Of a DNA stretch of 35,418 nt, positions 1-6,703 are shown in pieces. Source of the DNA: Candidatus Physcousia equi. Its GTDB lineage: Bacteria; Bacteroidota; Bacteroidia; Bacteroidales; Bacteroidaceae. The DNA lies in the NCBI GenBank assembly GCA_018065005.1, contig JAGHUD010000010.1:1-35418 (forward strand). Direction: 5' to 3'. The stretch's first letter is position 1, and the number at the start of each line of letters is the position of its first letter. Position numbers and translations under genes: made by a program. The notes below the pieces were generated by a model. That model was not told the DNA's origin. It saw only the letters and a program-made list of their open reading frames with translations, and ran no database searches.

Positions 1-133
1 CTTCCCCCCTGCAGCGAGGCAAAAGATAAGAAAATAGGCAGTGCTTGCGCCATCAAAGCCACAAAAAACGCACTTTTTTGTGTTGCGCGTGCAAAAAAAA
101 TCTAAAAATTCATGTTTTTCGATGCGTTTGTGC

Positions 134-141
134 TATCTTTG
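134..141 (+). promoter_or_regulatory. Probable -7 promoter element of parC
   Basis: TATCTTTG fits the Bacteroidetes -7 consensus TAnnTTTG. No clear TTTG stands 19-21 nt upstream, so the -33 half is weak (only a T-run at 115-119). Transcription would begin near 148, giving a leader of about 115 nt. An inverted repeat (GCACAA at 142-147, TTGTGC at 150-155) straddles the predicted start and could be an operator; that is inference. Confidence 0.5.
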
Positions 142-262
142 GCACAAAATTGTGCACACACAGAACTCCGCAGGTCCCCCAACAAGCCGTCAGAGGAGCT
201 TTGTCGTGTGTGCCGACGCATGTTTCGTGCGCCCCTTCAGTCCATAACAACCCCGAACACCC

Positions 263-2944
263 ATGACAGACAACGAAGAGATTCTGGAGCCCAAAGAGGA
301 GAAAGTGACCCACCTGAGCAAGATGTACATGAACTGGTTTCTCGACTATGCCAGCTATGTCATCCTTGAGCGCGCCGTCCCCTACATAGCCGACGGTCTT
401 AAACCCGTGCAGCGCCGCATCCTGCATTCCATGAAGCAGATGGACGATCGCCGTTTCAACAAGGTGGCAAACATCGTCGGCGACACCATGAAATATCATC
501 CCCACGGCGACGCCAGCATCAAGGATGCCCTCGTTCAGCTCGGTCAGAAAGACCTGCTCGTCGACTGCCAGGGCAACTGGGGCAACATCCTCACGGGCGA
601 CGATGCCGCCGCAGGCCGCTACATTGAGGCGCGCCTCTCCAAGTTCGCCCTCGATGTGGTCTTCAATCCCAAGACCACCGAGTGGAAGTTCTCCTACGAT
701 GGTCGCAACAAAGAGCCGGTGGCGTTGCCCGTCAAGTATCCGCTCCTTTTGGCGCAAGGAGCCGAAGGCATTGCCGTGGGTCTCAACTGTAAGATACTGC
801 CCCACAACGTGGGCGAGATATGCGATGCCGCCATTGCCTATCTCCATGGCGAGGAGTTCCACCTCTATCCCGACTTTCCTACCGGTGGCAGCATCGATGT
901 CTCCAAGTACAACGACGGGCAACGAGGCGGTTCAGTGCGCGTGCGTGCCAAGATAGAGAAGCGCGACAACAAAACCCTTGCCATCACCGAGATACCCTTC
1001 GGCAAGACCACCGGCACCGCCTCCAAGCCCTCCACCTTCATCGACTCCATCATCAAGGCAGCCGAGAAGGGCAAGATCAAGGTGCGCAAGGTAGAAGACA
1101 TGACCTCTGCCACCGTCGAGATACTCGTCCACCTCACCCCCGGTGCGTCGAGCGACAAGACCATCGATGCCCTCTACGCCTGCACCGACTGCGAGGTGAG
1201 CATCTCCCCCAACTGCTGCGTCATCGACGAGCGCAAGCCCCAGTTTCTCACCGTGAGCGACGTCCTGCGCCGTTCTGTTGACAACACCCTGGAACTCCTG
1301 CGCCGCGAGCGCCTTATCCGCCGTGGCGAGTTGCTCGAAGCGCTCCACTTTGCTTCGCTCGAGCAGATCTTCATCGAAGAGCGCATCTATAAGGACAAGA
1401 AATTCGAAAACGCCGAGTCCATGGATGCCGCATGTGCCCACATCGACGAGCGCCTCACCCCCTGGTATCCGAAGTTCGTGCGCGAAGTCACCAAGGACGA
1501 CATCCTCCACCTCATGGAAATCAAGATGGCCCGCATCCTGCGCTTCAACAAGGACAAGGCAGAAGAGAACATCGCGCGCATCAAGGACGAGATAGCCGAG
1601 ATCGAGCGCGAACTCGCCAACATGGTCGAGGTCACCTGCGATTGGTTCCGCTTTATTCGTGACAAGTATGGCAAGGACCACCCGCGTCTCACCGAGATCA
1701 AGAGCTTCGACACCATCTCTGCTGCCAAGGTGGTCGAAGCCAACCAGAAGCTCTACATCAACCGCGAAGAGGGCTTCATCGGCACCTCGCTCAAAAAGGA
1801 CGAGTTCGTTGCCAACTGTTCCGATATCGACGATGTCATCCTCTTCTATCGCGACGGCACCTACAAGGTGGTGCGTGTGGCAGAGAAACTCTTCGTAGGC
1901 GAGAACGAGCGCAGCAAGGCAGAGAAGAAAAAGGCTGAGATCATCCACATCGCCATCTTCAAGAAGAACGACTCGCGCACCATCTACAATGTGGTCTACA
2001 AAGACGGAAAGGCGGGTGCTGCCTACATCAAACGCTTCAACGTCACCAGCGTCACGCGCGACCGCGAGTACGACCTCACGCAGGGTAAGCCCGGCAGCCG
2101 CACCCTCTACTTCACTGCCAACCCCAACGGAGAGGCAGAAATCGTCAAGGTGACGCTCAAGCCCACTCCCAAACTTAAGCGTGTCTTCTTCGACAAGGAC
2201 TTCAGCGAGGTGGGCATCAAGGGACGTGCCTCCATGGGCAACATCCTCTCCAAGCAAGATGTTCTGCGCGTCCAGCTCAAGAGCCACGGCACCAGCACGC
2301 TCGGCGGTCGCAAGGTTTGGTTCGACCCCGACGTCAAGCGCCTCAACTACGATGAGCATGGCATCTACGTGGGCGAGTTCGCCGACAACGAGAAGGTGCT
2401 CGTCATCCTCGAAGGCGGTGCGTACTACATCACCTCCTACGACCCCAACAACCATTTCGAGGATAATATCTGGCGCATCGAGAAGTATCGCGACGACAAG
2501 GTCTGGACCGCCTGTCTCTTCGATGCCGACCAGTCCGGCTTCCCCTACGTCAAGCGCTTCCTCCTCGATGCCTCCACCACAAAGCGCCAGAACGTCACAG
2601 GCGACAACCCCGACTCGCGTCTCATCCTCCTCACCGACACGCCCTATCCCCATCTGCTCGTCACCATGGGCGGCGATGATGCCTTCCGCGACCCCATCGA
2701 CATCGATGCCGCTACCTTCGTCGGTGTCAAGGGCTACAAGGCAAAGGGCAAGCGCATCACCACCTTCCATATCGAATCCGTAGTCGAACTCGAACCGACC
2801 CGTCTGCCCGAAGAGGCGACTCCTACGACCGAGGATGAAGGCTCTGACCCCAACACCTCCAACGATGCACCCGACTCTGCCGATGCGGAGCAGAGCCAGT
2901 CGGATGCCATCGATGAAATCAACGGACAGCTCCACCTCTTCTAA
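263..2944 (+). CDS. parC: DNA topoisomerase IV subunit A (ParC/GyrA family)
   Basis: The 893-residue product is the breakage-rejoining subunit of a type IIA topoisomerase, which with ParE relaxes and decatenates DNA. The winged-helix domain carries HPHGD at residues 79-83, and GRYIEARLS places the DNA-linking tyrosine at Tyr120. The motifs QGNWGNILTGDD and DALVQLGQKDLL resemble Bacteroidetes topoisomerase IV more than gyrase, whose usual site is HPHGDSSVYD. A coiled-coil tower lies near 420-460 and a beta-pinwheel follows from about 500. The last 45 residues are acidic and low in complexity. The position equivalent to gyrase Ser83 is Ala84. The ATG at 263 is the first before the conserved N-terminus (LSKMYMNWFLDYASYVI). 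parE is not in the window. The next gene starts 9 nt after the stop, so the three genes up to 4854 probably form one operon. Confidence 0.93.
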   Translation: MTDNEEILEPKEEKVTHLSKMYMNWFLDYASYVILERAVPYIADGLKPVQRRILHSMKQMDDRRFNKVANIVGDTMKYHPHGDASIKDALVQLGQKDLLVDCQGNWGNILTGDDAAAGRYIEARLSKFALDVVFNPKTTEWKFSYDGRNKEPVALPVKYPLLLAQGAEGIAVGLNCKILPHNVGEICDAAIAYLHGEEFHLYPDFPTGGSIDVSKYNDGQRGGSVRVRAKIEKRDNKTLAITEIPFGKTTGTASKPSTFIDSIIKAAEKGKIKVRKVEDMTSATVEILVHLTPGASSDKTIDALYACTDCEVSISPNCCVIDERKPQFLTVSDVLRRSVDNTLELLRRERLIRRGELLEALHFASLEQIFIEERIYKDKKFENAESMDAACAHIDERLTPWYPKFVREVTKDDILHLMEIKMARILRFNKDKAEENIARIKDEIAEIERELANMVEVTCDWFRFIRDKYGKDHPRLTEIKSFDTISAAKVVEANQKLYINREEGFIGTSLKKDEFVANCSDIDDVILFYRDGTYKVVRVAEKLFVGENERSKAEKKKAEIIHIAIFKKNDSRTIYNVVYKDGKAGAAYIKRFNVTSVTRDREYDLTQGKPGSRTLYFTANPNGEAEIVKVTLKPTPKLKRVFFDKDFSEVGIKGRASMGNILSKQDVLRVQLKSHGTSTLGGRKVWFDPDVKRLNYDEHGIYVGEFADNEKVLVILEGGAYYITSYDPNNHFEDNIWRIEKYRDDKVWTACLFDADQSGFPYVKRFLLDASTTKRQNVTGDNPDSRLILLTDTPYPHLLVTMGGDDAFRDPIDIDAATFVGVKGYKAKGKRITTFHIESVVELEPTRLPEEATPTTEDEGSDPNTSNDAPDSADAEQSQSDAIDEINGQLHLF

Positions 2945-2953
2945 TCCCCCCCC

Positions 2954-3808
2954 ATGCTCCTTGTCGCCCTTCTTCTCCTCATCGCCCTGCCAGCCTTTGC
3001 ACAACCGCAGGCTGGGCAGGATCGTCTGCGGCAGCGCCTCCACCTGTCGTCGCATGAGGAGTCTGTGCGTTTCCCGCGCGAGCATGCCACGACGTTTGCC
3101 ATTGGTCGTGTCAACCACTACGACAGCTATCTCTCGCCGCTCGAGTATCGCGGACCCAAGCTCACCGTCCTCTACGAGACCGCCCACTTCCTCCGATCCA
3201 GGAGCAAAGCCGCCACGGATGGCGCCCATCCCCGGCTCTCCTTCCACTCGCTCCTCTCCCTCGATGCTTCTTTCGCCTCGTCGCCTGCCAATGGCACCGA
3301 CAACGTGGGAGGAGGCGTGGCATACGAAGCCGGCTGGCGCTACAACTGGCATGATGTGATCTTGCCCCGCCTCCGGTTGCAAGCCGGAGGTACGTTAGGC
3401 ACCACCGCCGGTTTTCTCTACACCACCCGTTCGGGCAATAACCCTGCCAACGCACGCCTCCAGTTGCGCCTCTCAGGGGTGGTGGCTGCCCACTATGACA
3501 CCCGTCTGGCGCGTCTCCCCATCCACATCCGCTACCAGGCAGAGCTCCCCCTTGTCGGCATGGCGTTCGCACCCCGCTACGGCCAGTCCTACTATGAACT
3601 CTCCGAATACGGCACCGACCGCAACCTGGGCTTCATCTCCCCCCACAATGCGCTCACACTCCGTCAGTATCTCACCCTCGACCTTTCTTTCCGCCTCTTC
3701 TACCTCCGCTTGGGCTATCTCTCCGACCTCAGTCAGCTCCGCCTCAACGGACTCGAACAACACCAGTTCGCCCGCTCGTTTGTTCTGGGGTGGGCACGAA
3801 CGCTCTGA
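2954..3808 (+). CDS. Secreted, probable outer-membrane beta-strand protein (DUF3316-like)
   Basis: The 284-residue protein begins with a very short signal peptide (MLLVALLLLIALPAFAQ, cleavage likely after AFA). The rest is rich in alternating polar and aromatic or hydrophobic stretches, such as LRLQAGGTLGTTAGFLYTT and LTLDLSFRLFYLRLGYLSDL, which look like outer-membrane beta-hairpins. YDSYLSPLEYRGPKLTVLYE near residues 56-75 recalls the DUF3316 family of Bacteroidetes, whose function is unknown; I recognise it with moderate certainty only. The gene starts 9 nt after parC and ends 14 nt before the S41 peptidase, so it is probably cotranscribed with both. No catalytic motif is visible. Its place in a topoisomerase operon gives no functional clue. 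Confidence 0.75.
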   Translation: MLLVALLLLIALPAFAQPQAGQDRLRQRLHLSSHEESVRFPREHATTFAIGRVNHYDSYLSPLEYRGPKLTVLYETAHFLRSRSKAATDGAHPRLSFHSLLSLDASFASSPANGTDNVGGGVAYEAGWRYNWHDVILPRLRLQAGGTLGTTAGFLYTTRSGNNPANARLQLRLSGVVAAHYDTRLARLPIHIRYQAELPLVGMAFAPRYGQSYYELSEYGTDRNLGFISPHNALTLRQYLTLDLSFRLFYLRLGYLSDLSQLRLNGLEQHQFARSFVLGWARTL

Positions 3809-3822
3809 TCTTCATTTGCTCT

Positions 3823-4854
3823 ATGACACAAGCCCGTTGCCTCTCTCCGCTTCACATCCTCCTTCCCCTGCTGTTCTCTCTCTTGAGCTGCAGTGCTTGT
3901 CTGCGTGGTGTAGAGGCGAGCCGCACGCCCGAAGATAACTTCCGCGCCCTCTGGACACTGATCGACGAGCACTACTGCTTCCTCGACTACAAACGTGAGA
4001 CGCTTGGCGTCGACTGGGCTGAAGTCTACGGGCGCTATCATGCTCAGCTCTCTCCTGCCATGCAGCCCATCCAACTCTTCGAGGTGCTGAGCCACATGCT
4101 CTCTGAGTTACGCGACGGACACGTCAACCTCTACTGCTCTGCCGATGTGGGGCGCAACTGGTCATGGCGCGAGGACTATCCTGAAAACCTCGACCGGGAA
4201 CTGCGCGATGCCTACCTCGGTACGGACTACCGCATCGCTTCCGGTCTCAAATACCGCATCCTGCCCGACAACATCGGCTACATCGTCTATGAGTCCTTTT
4301 CCAATGCGGTGGGCGAGGGCAACATCGACGACTGTCTCTACTATCTTCGTTCTTGCAACGGACTCATCATCGACGTGCGCGGCAATACGGGCGGACAGCT
4401 CGACAACGCACAGCGTCTCAGCTCTCATTTCACCAACGAACGGCGCCTCGTCGGTTACATGACCCACAAGACGGGCAAGGCGCACAACGCCTTCTCTGCA
4501 CCGCAGCCCGAATACATCAACCCCTCCACCGGCATACGTTGGCAGAAGCGATGCGTCGTGCTCACCAACCGTTCGTGCTACAGCGCCACCAATGCCTTCG
4601 TTCGCAACATGAAAGAGTGTCCGCTCGTCACCGTCATGGGCGACCAGACGGGAGGTGGTTCCGGTCTGCCCTTCACCTCCGAGCTCCCCAACGGTTGGGT
4701 TGTTCGCTTCAGCGCCTGCCCCATGTATGATGCCCGCATGGAGCACACCGAGTTTGGCATCGCCCCCGACATCCCACTTGCCCTCGACATCGAAGCAGCC
4801 CAGCACGGCTCCGACTCCATGATCGACTATGCCCGTGCCTGGCTCCTGAAATGA
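3823..4854 (+). CDS. S41-family (C-terminal processing type) peptidase, lipoprotein
   Basis: From the ATG at 3823 the product has 343 residues. The frame opens at 3790, but that start would overlap the previous gene and place 11 residues before the signal peptide, so 3823 is preferred. The N-terminus (MTQARCLSPLHILLPLLFSLLSC) is a lipoprotein signal with Cys23 as likely lipidation site. LSELRDGHVNLY near residues 93-104 is the S41 segment after the helical cap. GLIIDVRGNTGGQL near 180-193 is the strand and oxyanion region of the peptidase core. NRSCYSATNAF carries the probable nucleophile Ser254. TGGGSGLPFTSELPNGWVVRFS and EFGIAPDIPL are further core motifs. No PDZ domain is obvious between cap and core. 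The family cleaves peptides with a Ser/Lys dyad; here the enzyme would act in the periplasm or at the outer membrane. Confidence 0.85.
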   Translation: MTQARCLSPLHILLPLLFSLLSCSACLRGVEASRTPEDNFRALWTLIDEHYCFLDYKRETLGVDWAEVYGRYHAQLSPAMQPIQLFEVLSHMLSELRDGHVNLYCSADVGRNWSWREDYPENLDRELRDAYLGTDYRIASGLKYRILPDNIGYIVYESFSNAVGEGNIDDCLYYLRSCNGLIIDVRGNTGGQLDNAQRLSSHFTNERRLVGYMTHKTGKAHNAFSAPQPEYINPSTGIRWQKRCVVLTNRSCYSATNAFVRNMKECPLVTVMGDQTGGGSGLPFTSELPNGWVVRFSACPMYDARMEHTEFGIAPDIPLALDIEAAQHGSDSMIDYARAWLLK

Positions 4855-5174
4855 TGCCTTCTCCTTTTGCTGTTTTTCTTCTTTTTCCTTTCTGCGCCCC
4901 CCCCCTTCCCTCCTTTTTTTCTTTTTCTTCAGTTTCCCCTCTTCTTCTTTCTTTTTCTTTCGTTCTTTTCACTCTGTCGTTTTGTTAACAAAACGAACTA
5001 ATTCCCGTCATTATGTCATTCTCTTTTCTCTTCTGAGGGGCAACGTAGCTCAGCTCTCAGTCATCTGGCTATGCCTTTTTTAGCTTTTTCTGCGAGATGC
5101 CAGCGTTGGTTATTAGGTGGTTATGATGATGTATCCTGTTGTTGTACCGCTTTTTGCCATCGTTTTTCAGTGTA
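4855..5174. other. Gene-free region: long pyrimidine tract
   Basis: After the S41 stop, about 4857-4984 of the plus strand is almost entirely C and T with a few isolated purines. The RNA would be a U/C-rich tail without a clear hairpin, which could aid termination or form triplex DNA. From 4985 to 5174 I see no gene, RNA or strong signal. Translations here are low in complexity and have no family features. Confidence 0.6.
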
Positions 5175-5262
5175 TTTCTGTGTCAGAAACGAAAAGTTTC
5201 TGCTCGGAAAACTGCCAGTTTCTGCTACGGAAACTGAAAGTTTCCGTAGCAGAAACTTTTTT
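5175..5262 (+). repeat. Four tandem 22-nt hairpin units (array A), ending in a terminator-like stem
   Basis: Units start at 5175, 5197, 5219 and 5241, exactly 22 nt apart, each with the core TTTCYG...GAAAC. Units 1-2 create a 7-bp inverted repeat (5184-5190 with 5196-5202). Units 3-4 create a perfect 19-bp inverted repeat (5217-5235 with 5239-5257, loop GAA) followed by a run of eight T, which resembles a rho-independent terminator on the plus strand. The related array at 22420-22528 has the same period and core. There are no unique spacers, so this is not a CRISPR. Confidence 0.75.
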
Positions 5263-5339
5263 TCGTCGCCGCATCGCTCCAATTTTCCTCTAAAATCGCT
5301 CTTTTTTCTCTCTTTCATCACCCAAAAGGATCAAAAATG

Positions 5340-5392
5340 AAAAAGCAAAAAGAAAGCAATTACACAATAATTGCTTTCTTTTTGCTTTTTTT
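5340..5392. terminator. Perfect 23-bp inverted repeat, probable bidirectional terminator
   Basis: Arms at 5340-5362 and 5368-5390 are perfectly complementary, with loop CACAA. The outer stem is A-run on the left and T-run on the right, so a U-tract would follow the stem in both directions. It lies between the convergent S41 gene (ends 4854) and the minus-strand gene ending at 5818, which suits a two-way terminator, although it is over 400 nt from either stop. A small mobile repeat with this structure is possible too. Confidence 0.6.
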
Positions 5393-5405
5393 GTTGTCCG
5401 GGTAT

Positions 5406-5664
5406 ATTCGTAGGTTATTCGTGTTATTCGTAGTTCAGCCTCATATTTTTTCTGCGCGATGTGCGCTATTGGATGGGGAGAGAGTTACGGATAGGTGTGC
5501 AAAGCATAGATTTGTGAACTACGAATGGCACGAATAACCTACGAATAGGAATTTTTTTCTCCCTTTATTTTATATTAGTAGGTTATTTGCGTTATTCGTA
5601 GTTTCAGCCTCATATTTTTCTCCCTTTATTTTAAATTCGTAGGTTATTCGCGTTATTCGTAGTT
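5406..5664. repeat. Cluster of four ~30-bp ATTCGTAGGTT-type repeats
   Basis: Direct copies lie at 5406-5435, 5574-5603 and 5635-5664; an inverted copy with two mismatches to the first lies at 5517-5546. Each copy is built of three ATTCGTR subunits about 10 nt apart. The last two direct copies sit inside a tandem duplication with a 61-bp period (5557 and 5618 start the same CT-rich segment), and CAGCCTCATATTT follows copies 1 and 3. The first two copies face each other and could fold into a long hairpin. No reading frame is credible here. 5665-5817 contains nothing I can recognise. Confidence 0.75.
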
Positions 5665-5817
5665 CCTCTCTCTTTCAGGATTTCCAAGCCCCAAATTTGC
5701 ATTTTACCCATACTCAATAGAATATCAACAATATAATTTATGTTTTGTGCATTTTGCCGGACGCCAATATTTGCTTTTATTCCTTTCGTGCGCTTGATCC
5801 AATCCTTCTCCGTATCT

Positions 5818-6393
5818 TCAGAAGCTCACCACATAATCCATGCGGTTGAGCGGGCGGTCAAAGAGCACGATGCCCAGGTCGTAAAGGTCGAAGGTGAGCG
5901 TCGTGCGGGGATGTTCTTTCAGCCAGGTCCACAGTGCAGTCTGGTGGCGAAGGTCGTCCACGATGAGCATAGCAGGACAACCACCCCTCAGCACCTCCCG
6001 AGCCTCAGCTTCCGCCCTGGCACCCACGTAGATGAGGTCCGCTTTGCATTCGTCCCTTGCCACTTGGTCGGTGTCTGTCTCCATCGAGGAAGAAGGCACC
6101 GCTGCTTTTAATGCCTCAAAGACTTGGGGGGTGGGGTGGAGGAGCCGCATGCAACTCGGATGCTGCCAGTTGGCAAGGCGGAAGATCAGTCGCATCAGGC
6201 GTCGCGGTCTCAGGTTGAGCCAAGTCTGCCAGCGCGGCAAGAGTGCGTCGAGACTGTTGTAGGCGTAGTAGTGTGTGCGCTCATAGATGACCTGCGTGAT
6301 AAACTCGAAGGCATAGGGCGAATGCACCCCATAGCCACATCGCCTGCGGAAGCGACGTAGCCGAACGAGCGGAGGAAGAATCAGCGCAGACAT
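5818..6393 (-). CDS. Small protein related to Bacteroidetes class I SAM-methyltransferase-like proteins
   Basis: From the ATG at 6393 the product has 191 residues. An earlier in-frame start at 6486 would add an AT-rich tail that overlaps the promoter, so it was not used. The N-terminus GYGVHSPYAFEFITQVI matches the HSP[FY]..[DE][FL]I motif of a widespread Bacteroidetes family annotated as methyltransferases. ADLIYVGARAEA, AMLIVDDLRHQTALW and the C-terminal FDLYDLGIVLFDRPL resemble the second half of that fold. A clear glycine-rich SAM loop (GxGxG) is missing, and the protein is shorter than the usual 230-260 residues, so it may have lost catalysis. It is alone on this strand, with a good promoter of its own. 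Confidence 0.65.
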   Translation of the reverse strand: MSALILPPLVRLRRFRRRCGYGVHSPYAFEFITQVIYERTHYYAYNSLDALLPRWQTWLNLRPRRLMRLIFRLANWQHPSCMRLLHPTPQVFEALKAAVPSSSMETDTDQVARDECKADLIYVGARAEAEAREVLRGGCPAMLIVDDLRHQTALWTWLKEHPRTTLTFDLYDLGIVLFDRPLNRMDYVVSF

Positions 6394-6422
6394 GTTCAGA
6401 GGGGCTTCGTATTTTTTATGTA

Positions 6423-6453
6423 CAAAGTTAACTAAAATCGTTAAAAATGCAAA
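6423..6453 (-). promoter_or_regulatory. Bacteroidetes-type promoter of the minus-strand gene ending at 5818
   Basis: Read on the minus strand: TTTG at 6453-6450, 19 nt, then TAACTTTG at 6430-6423. This matches the sigma consensus exactly. Transcription would start near 6416, about 23 nt before the ATG at 6393, which supports that start. Confidence 0.75.
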
Positions 6454-6490
6454 ATTTTCTGTGCAAAATATGAGAATTAACATCAATAAC

Positions 6491-6703
6491 TTGGTGGTTT
6501 GAAAAAAATGTGCTTATTTTGCACACTGAAAAGTCTATTTTTTAAACGGAGTAGGTGCATCCCTTACGTATAATATATAATGTACGCGCGTAGAGCCCTT
6601 ACCGGCAGCATGGGCAATAGCCCCACTCCGAACGACCACCAATACATAAACTAATATAAACTTCAATTAACCTAATTTATTAACTTTATCAAAACAAACA
6701 AGT
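6491..6703 (+). promoter_or_regulatory. Possible promoter and long, structured 5' leader of the 1263-residue secreted protein
   Basis: TTG at 6491-6493, 21 nt, then TATTTTGC at 6515-6522 is a fair promoter match. The leader would be about 175 nt. Several complementary segments lie in it: CGGAGT 6547-6552 with ACTCCG 6625-6630, GGGC 6612-6615 with GCCC 6620-6623, and the palindrome TACGCGCGTA 6583-6592. The outer pair would enclose the others, giving a closed multi-stem element of about 84 nt. It matches no riboswitch that I know. The last 60 nt before the ATG are A-rich and unstructured, favourable for translation initiation in this phylum. Confidence 0.45.

Noticed and set aside
1..53. Start of a minus-strand gene reading MAQALPIFLSFASLQGG towards the window edge
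   Set aside because: It resembles a weak signal peptide, but only 17 codons are visible and no matching promoter was found.
932..3382. An 816-codon open frame on the minus strand opposite parC
   Set aside because: It lies antisense to a clear topoisomerase gene; its translation is a Gly/Val/Glu/Asp-rich mirror of parC codons without family motifs. G+C-rich codon use removes stops.
5740..6111. A plus-strand frame of 123 codons
   Set aside because: Overlaps the minus-strand methyltransferase-like gene, which has a family signature and an exact promoter.
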